Positions 60,901 to 64,000 of a stretch of DNA of 64,000 nt are shown here, in pieces. Position 1 is the first letter of the stretch. Each line of letters starts with the position of its first letter. The notes under the pieces are model-generated. The model did no database searches, was not told where the DNA came from, and saw only the letters and a list, made by a program, of their open reading frames with translations. The stretch is from NCBI RefSeq assembly GCF_015832195.1, contig NC_052017.1, positions 77,501,801-77,565,800 of the forward strand, given 5' to 3'. The stretch comes from Motacilla alba alba. Its lineage: Eukaryota; Chordata; Aves; Passeriformes; Motacillidae. Position numbers and translations under genes: made by a program.

Positions 60901-63900
60901 GAGGCTGCTTCCTTGTCTCTGCAAGAATATAGCTTTTCCTTCCCTTCTTTTGCTGAAGACTTGTGCAGTCTTTGGTGCCTGCTGGTAAAAGGAAAATTTT
61001 GCATAGATGTCCGTACTATTTGGGGAAAAGGCCATTTACTTGATAATTATGGTACATGTTCAGTCCAAATCTGTACTTGGCAAGAGGAAAACTGGTAAGA
61101 TTCCCTGATTAAGCCGTATGTCAGGCAGACTGTCAATCCGATCTACATGCCAGCACGGGTGTCTTCATACCTGACAGTAAAGAGCTGTTTCTCAACAGCT
61201 CTCAAGGAAGGTTTTGGAAAGGTCTAGAAGAGGTCAGCTTAGTGGAAAACAGGATAATGTAGTTATCCTATCAACAGAAGTAAGAAGAATTTATTCTTAA
61301 AGTTATCCAAATAACATAATGAAGATCAGGTGCTCTGGCAAGCTCTGTGTAAAAATGTGGTAATGACAGCCAACAGAGCATGAGGAACAACTTAGAAAAG
61401 AGGCCAAAATGTGTAAATAACAGTATGCTCTCACTCTGGATGACTACATTTCTGGTCTCTCCTACCTTAAATTGGTTATGGTAAACACAGGAAGAATTTA
61501 CAAAAGAAAAATGAGGATGTTTGAGGGCATGCAAGAGCTTACATGAATGAAACAGGTGAGCAAAATAGGGCTTTCAAAGCTGAATGAGCTGACCAAGAGG
61601 AGGACATTGTAGATACAATCTTCTTCCTCTTGATTACAAAACCAAGGGCTTCCATGTTCCTTTCAGAAGTAATAGCACAAGGAGGAGGAATTCACTGTAA
61701 GGTAGAAGGGATTGTTCTTTCTGTTGAAGAACCAACAGAGCCAAGGGGAGGGAGAATTTCAGAACACGCTGCAAGAAGTGAGAGAGACACAACAAGGCTG
61801 GAATGTAGCAGCTCAGACAAAGAAGTTGCTCAGAGAAGTATGGATTAGTCATGTGAGTTGAGGCCTCAAAAGTGGCAAGAAGGAACTTAGGACAGAGAAG
61901 AGTGACTCAAGTCCAGTGCAGTTAATGCAGGGCTTAGCTGCAGCTAAGCAAGGAAATAAGGATCTCCTTGAAAAATAACACCAGTAGAAAAATACTTTCC
62001 TTCCTCCTTCTGTCATTTCTAGTCACTTTGAGTTTTCCATATTGGAGAAGTTTAAAACTGATTTTTAGCAATGATAAAAAATGGTAAACTCTTCTAAACA
62101 GCTTTGTCTTTCAATTTTGCAGTCCCACCAAAAAAAACCCCAAACTATAATGGTCTGCAAAAACAATAAATCACTGTGAAAAGCTGAAGAGCCTGTTCCA
62201 ATATAGGACATCTTGGAAACCAGTTGAAGTGGCCAGACCAGAGCAAACAATATTGGGTGGGGGTTGGCTGGTTTTTTTGTTCCCAAACAGTATGCAGATA
62301 AGCTGCAGATGCCCTTGGCACAAGATGTTGTAGGTGTTTCAACAGGATGGAAATGCACTCAGAGCTAAAAAATAGGCGTCACTGCTGGTTCAAATCTCCA
62401 CAATCTGGAAGACTATCTGTAGAAGGCAGCAATGTAGTTTTTCCTTGGATGTTCCTTTTGGACACAATAAAAGATTCCAGAACCCTTTGGCCTGATTCAG
62501 TACAGTACTTCTGTTTACCTGCTGCTTCCACCCAAGTGTTTTTGGAGAGGTCAGTCCATCTCATGCTTCTGTGAAATAATCTGGAACCTGTTCTGCAGGA
62601 AACCTCTAGATGGGCCAATACAAACTCCAATTCCTTTGGGTGCAGAAGAATTTAGAATTGTCAAAAAAATGAGATGATTTTTCTAAAGAGTCTTTGTGAT
62701 ATCAAGTAAAATACTTCAGTGTGATTGCAGTTCCACTAATTATGCACTCATGCTGTTCTCAAGTATGATTTTCAAAAGTGATGAGCAGTGATACCTCTAA
62801 AATACCGCTTCAATACTAGAGTATTGAAGTGTTTTATAAATGGTATAATTCCAACCTAACAGGTCCTTGACATTTTAGATAGGTACTCATTTAGTAGGCA
62901 ATTTTGAACCTAATCTTTCCAGGTCTTCCTTATGAATAAGTAAATAAGGTGATATTATCCTCCTTGCCTCAGTGAGAGCTGGAAAGAGTTGTAACGAATT
63001 GTAGAAGTAAACAGTTTTACTGCTGTAGCAGTAAGCTCTGTGTGCAGAGTATGACCAAGAAATGAACAGTCCAAAGCTGCACTTGAAGAGTTTGGAGTAC
63101 ATCGAGTTCCAAGGCTGAAATACAGGGATAGACTTGATACTGAAAGCTTTTCACCTTCTGAGTGCGACCATTGAATGCATTAAAATGGAATATTTTATAA
63201 AAAGGCATTTGACATAGTAAATGTATGTGGTTATGTAAGAGTATATTCCAGTGCATGGAAACTGAAGCAGCCGAAGTTGCATAGGGGGTTCAGGTTTGTT
63301 TGCTTTCATTTTTCATGCTACATTTAAATTTTGAATGACGCTCCTTCATGTTGCAGATTTCAGTTATTTCTTTTGCTTTATTTCCTAATCAGAAGACATC
63401 ACAACTTCAATCTGAAGATGAAACTGTTACACAGAATCATTTAATTAATTAAGAGTTTTGAATTTAGCAGGTCTGTTGTTTCAGGGTATGCTTGAAGAAA
63501 CTCAACTTTTAATTATTTCATCTATAACTATCAGAAGTAAGAAAAGAAGAAAAGGAAAGAAAAAATTATTACATTGGAACATGGAGGTATAGGTGACCAT
63601 GGAAAGTCTCAGTTGTAGGCATGACATTTATTAATGCTTATTTACATATTGCATTACATAATTTAGTCAGAGGGCTTTACTCCTGGTTTTTTAGCTCTTA
63701 CTAGTCCTTTTGAAGAAATTTATATGAAAAAAAGAAGAAAGGGTAGAATCCTTTGTCGTTCTAAAAGTTAAGCAGCTTTCCAGAAATTATGCATTACTCA
63801 CAATGCACCATATATAGCTTAGCAAATCAAAGATACATGGCATACCTTTGCTCCAGCTTTGCTTTTTTTTTTTTTAAATTTATTTTAAACATGTGACATC

Positions 63901-64000
63901 CCCAGGACAATTCTTACTGTCTCATGCAGGACAGGCAGGTGTAAATCTTGCTGGATTCCTTCCTAGGAAAAGTGATTTTTTTACATTAAGATCTCTGGAT
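57927..64000. other. RETREG1 intron 3, distal part, nothing identified
   Basis: About 6 kb of AT-rich sequence. It contains poly-T tracts (for example 59064-59074 and 59590-59601) and a short TG run near 60561-60578. I recognised no LINE, LTR, RNA gene or RETREG1 exon. Confidence 0.55.

Larger units (their letters stand above)
39814..64000 (+). other. RETREG1: RETREG1 intron 3 (continues beyond window)
   Basis: At least 24 kb from donor gtaggt. I find no exon 4 (WEVINSKPDERP-type sequence) and no start of the known short isoform. It holds a solo LTR (40.4 kb), two old L3-like CR1 copies (41.7-43.15 kb minus, 54.4-55.4 kb plus), a CR1 tail at 49.5 kb, low-complexity tracts, several short tandem duplications and an exon-like 138-nt segment at 51028. 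The remainder is AT-rich unique-looking sequence; short open frames in it are unsupported. Confidence 0.8.

Noticed and set aside
1..64000. CRISPR arrays, operons, phage or other prokaryotic systems, tRNA and rRNA genes
   Set aside because: The window is intron-bearing vertebrate DNA; no spaced direct-repeat array, cloverleaf or rRNA sequence was found.

Overview
The window is vertebrate nuclear DNA, almost certainly from a bird. Two protein-coding genes lie head-to-tail on the + strand: the 3' end of MYO10 (unconventional myosin-X) and the 5' end of RETREG1 (FAM134B, the ER-phagy receptor). As I recall it, the two are also tandem neighbours on human 5p15.1, so this is conserved synteny. The avian assignment rests on abundant CR1 LINEs with the typical CR1 3' tail, on solo LTRs of families common in neoavian and especially songbird genomes, on short introns, and on a dense CpG island. 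The LTR at 16.6 kb points to a passerine or close relative, but that is recall of family appearance, not a search.

Layout. 1-8.9 kb: the last eight coding exons of MYO10 (528 codons plus stop; the frame closes across every junction), covering the end of the linker before MyTH4-2, the rest of MyTH4 and the complete FERM domain, then a roughly 1.1 kb 3' UTR. 8.9-23.5 kb: an intergenic spacer largely built from retroelements: a CR1 tail (-), a possible old LTR, a 2.3 kb CR1 (+) with an internal deletion, a solo LTR (+), an older CR1 (+), and a CR1 (-) split by a solo LTR beside the RETREG1 promoter. 23.6-24.4 kb: the RETREG1 CpG island and exon 1. 37.9 and 39.8 kb: RETREG1 exons 2 and 3, the latter a 31-nt micro-exon. 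The rest is introns 1, 2 and part of 3, with two more solo LTRs, two old L3-like CR1 copies in opposite orientation, small CR1 pieces and several short tandem duplications. RETREG1 exon 4 onward lies outside the window.

Function. MYO10 is a filopodial motor whose MyTH4-FERM tail binds cargo (integrin beta, DCC, microtubules). RETREG1 bends ER membrane through its reticulon-homology hairpins and recruits LC3 for ER-phagy. The two are neighbours but not known to act in one pathway. I found no CRISPR array, tRNA, rRNA, operon or other novel system. The most notable observations are the RETREG1 micro-exon, the LTR-in-CR1 nest beside the RETREG1 promoter, two exon-like open segments in RETREG1 introns, and a recurrent pattern of 13-20 bp tandem duplications.
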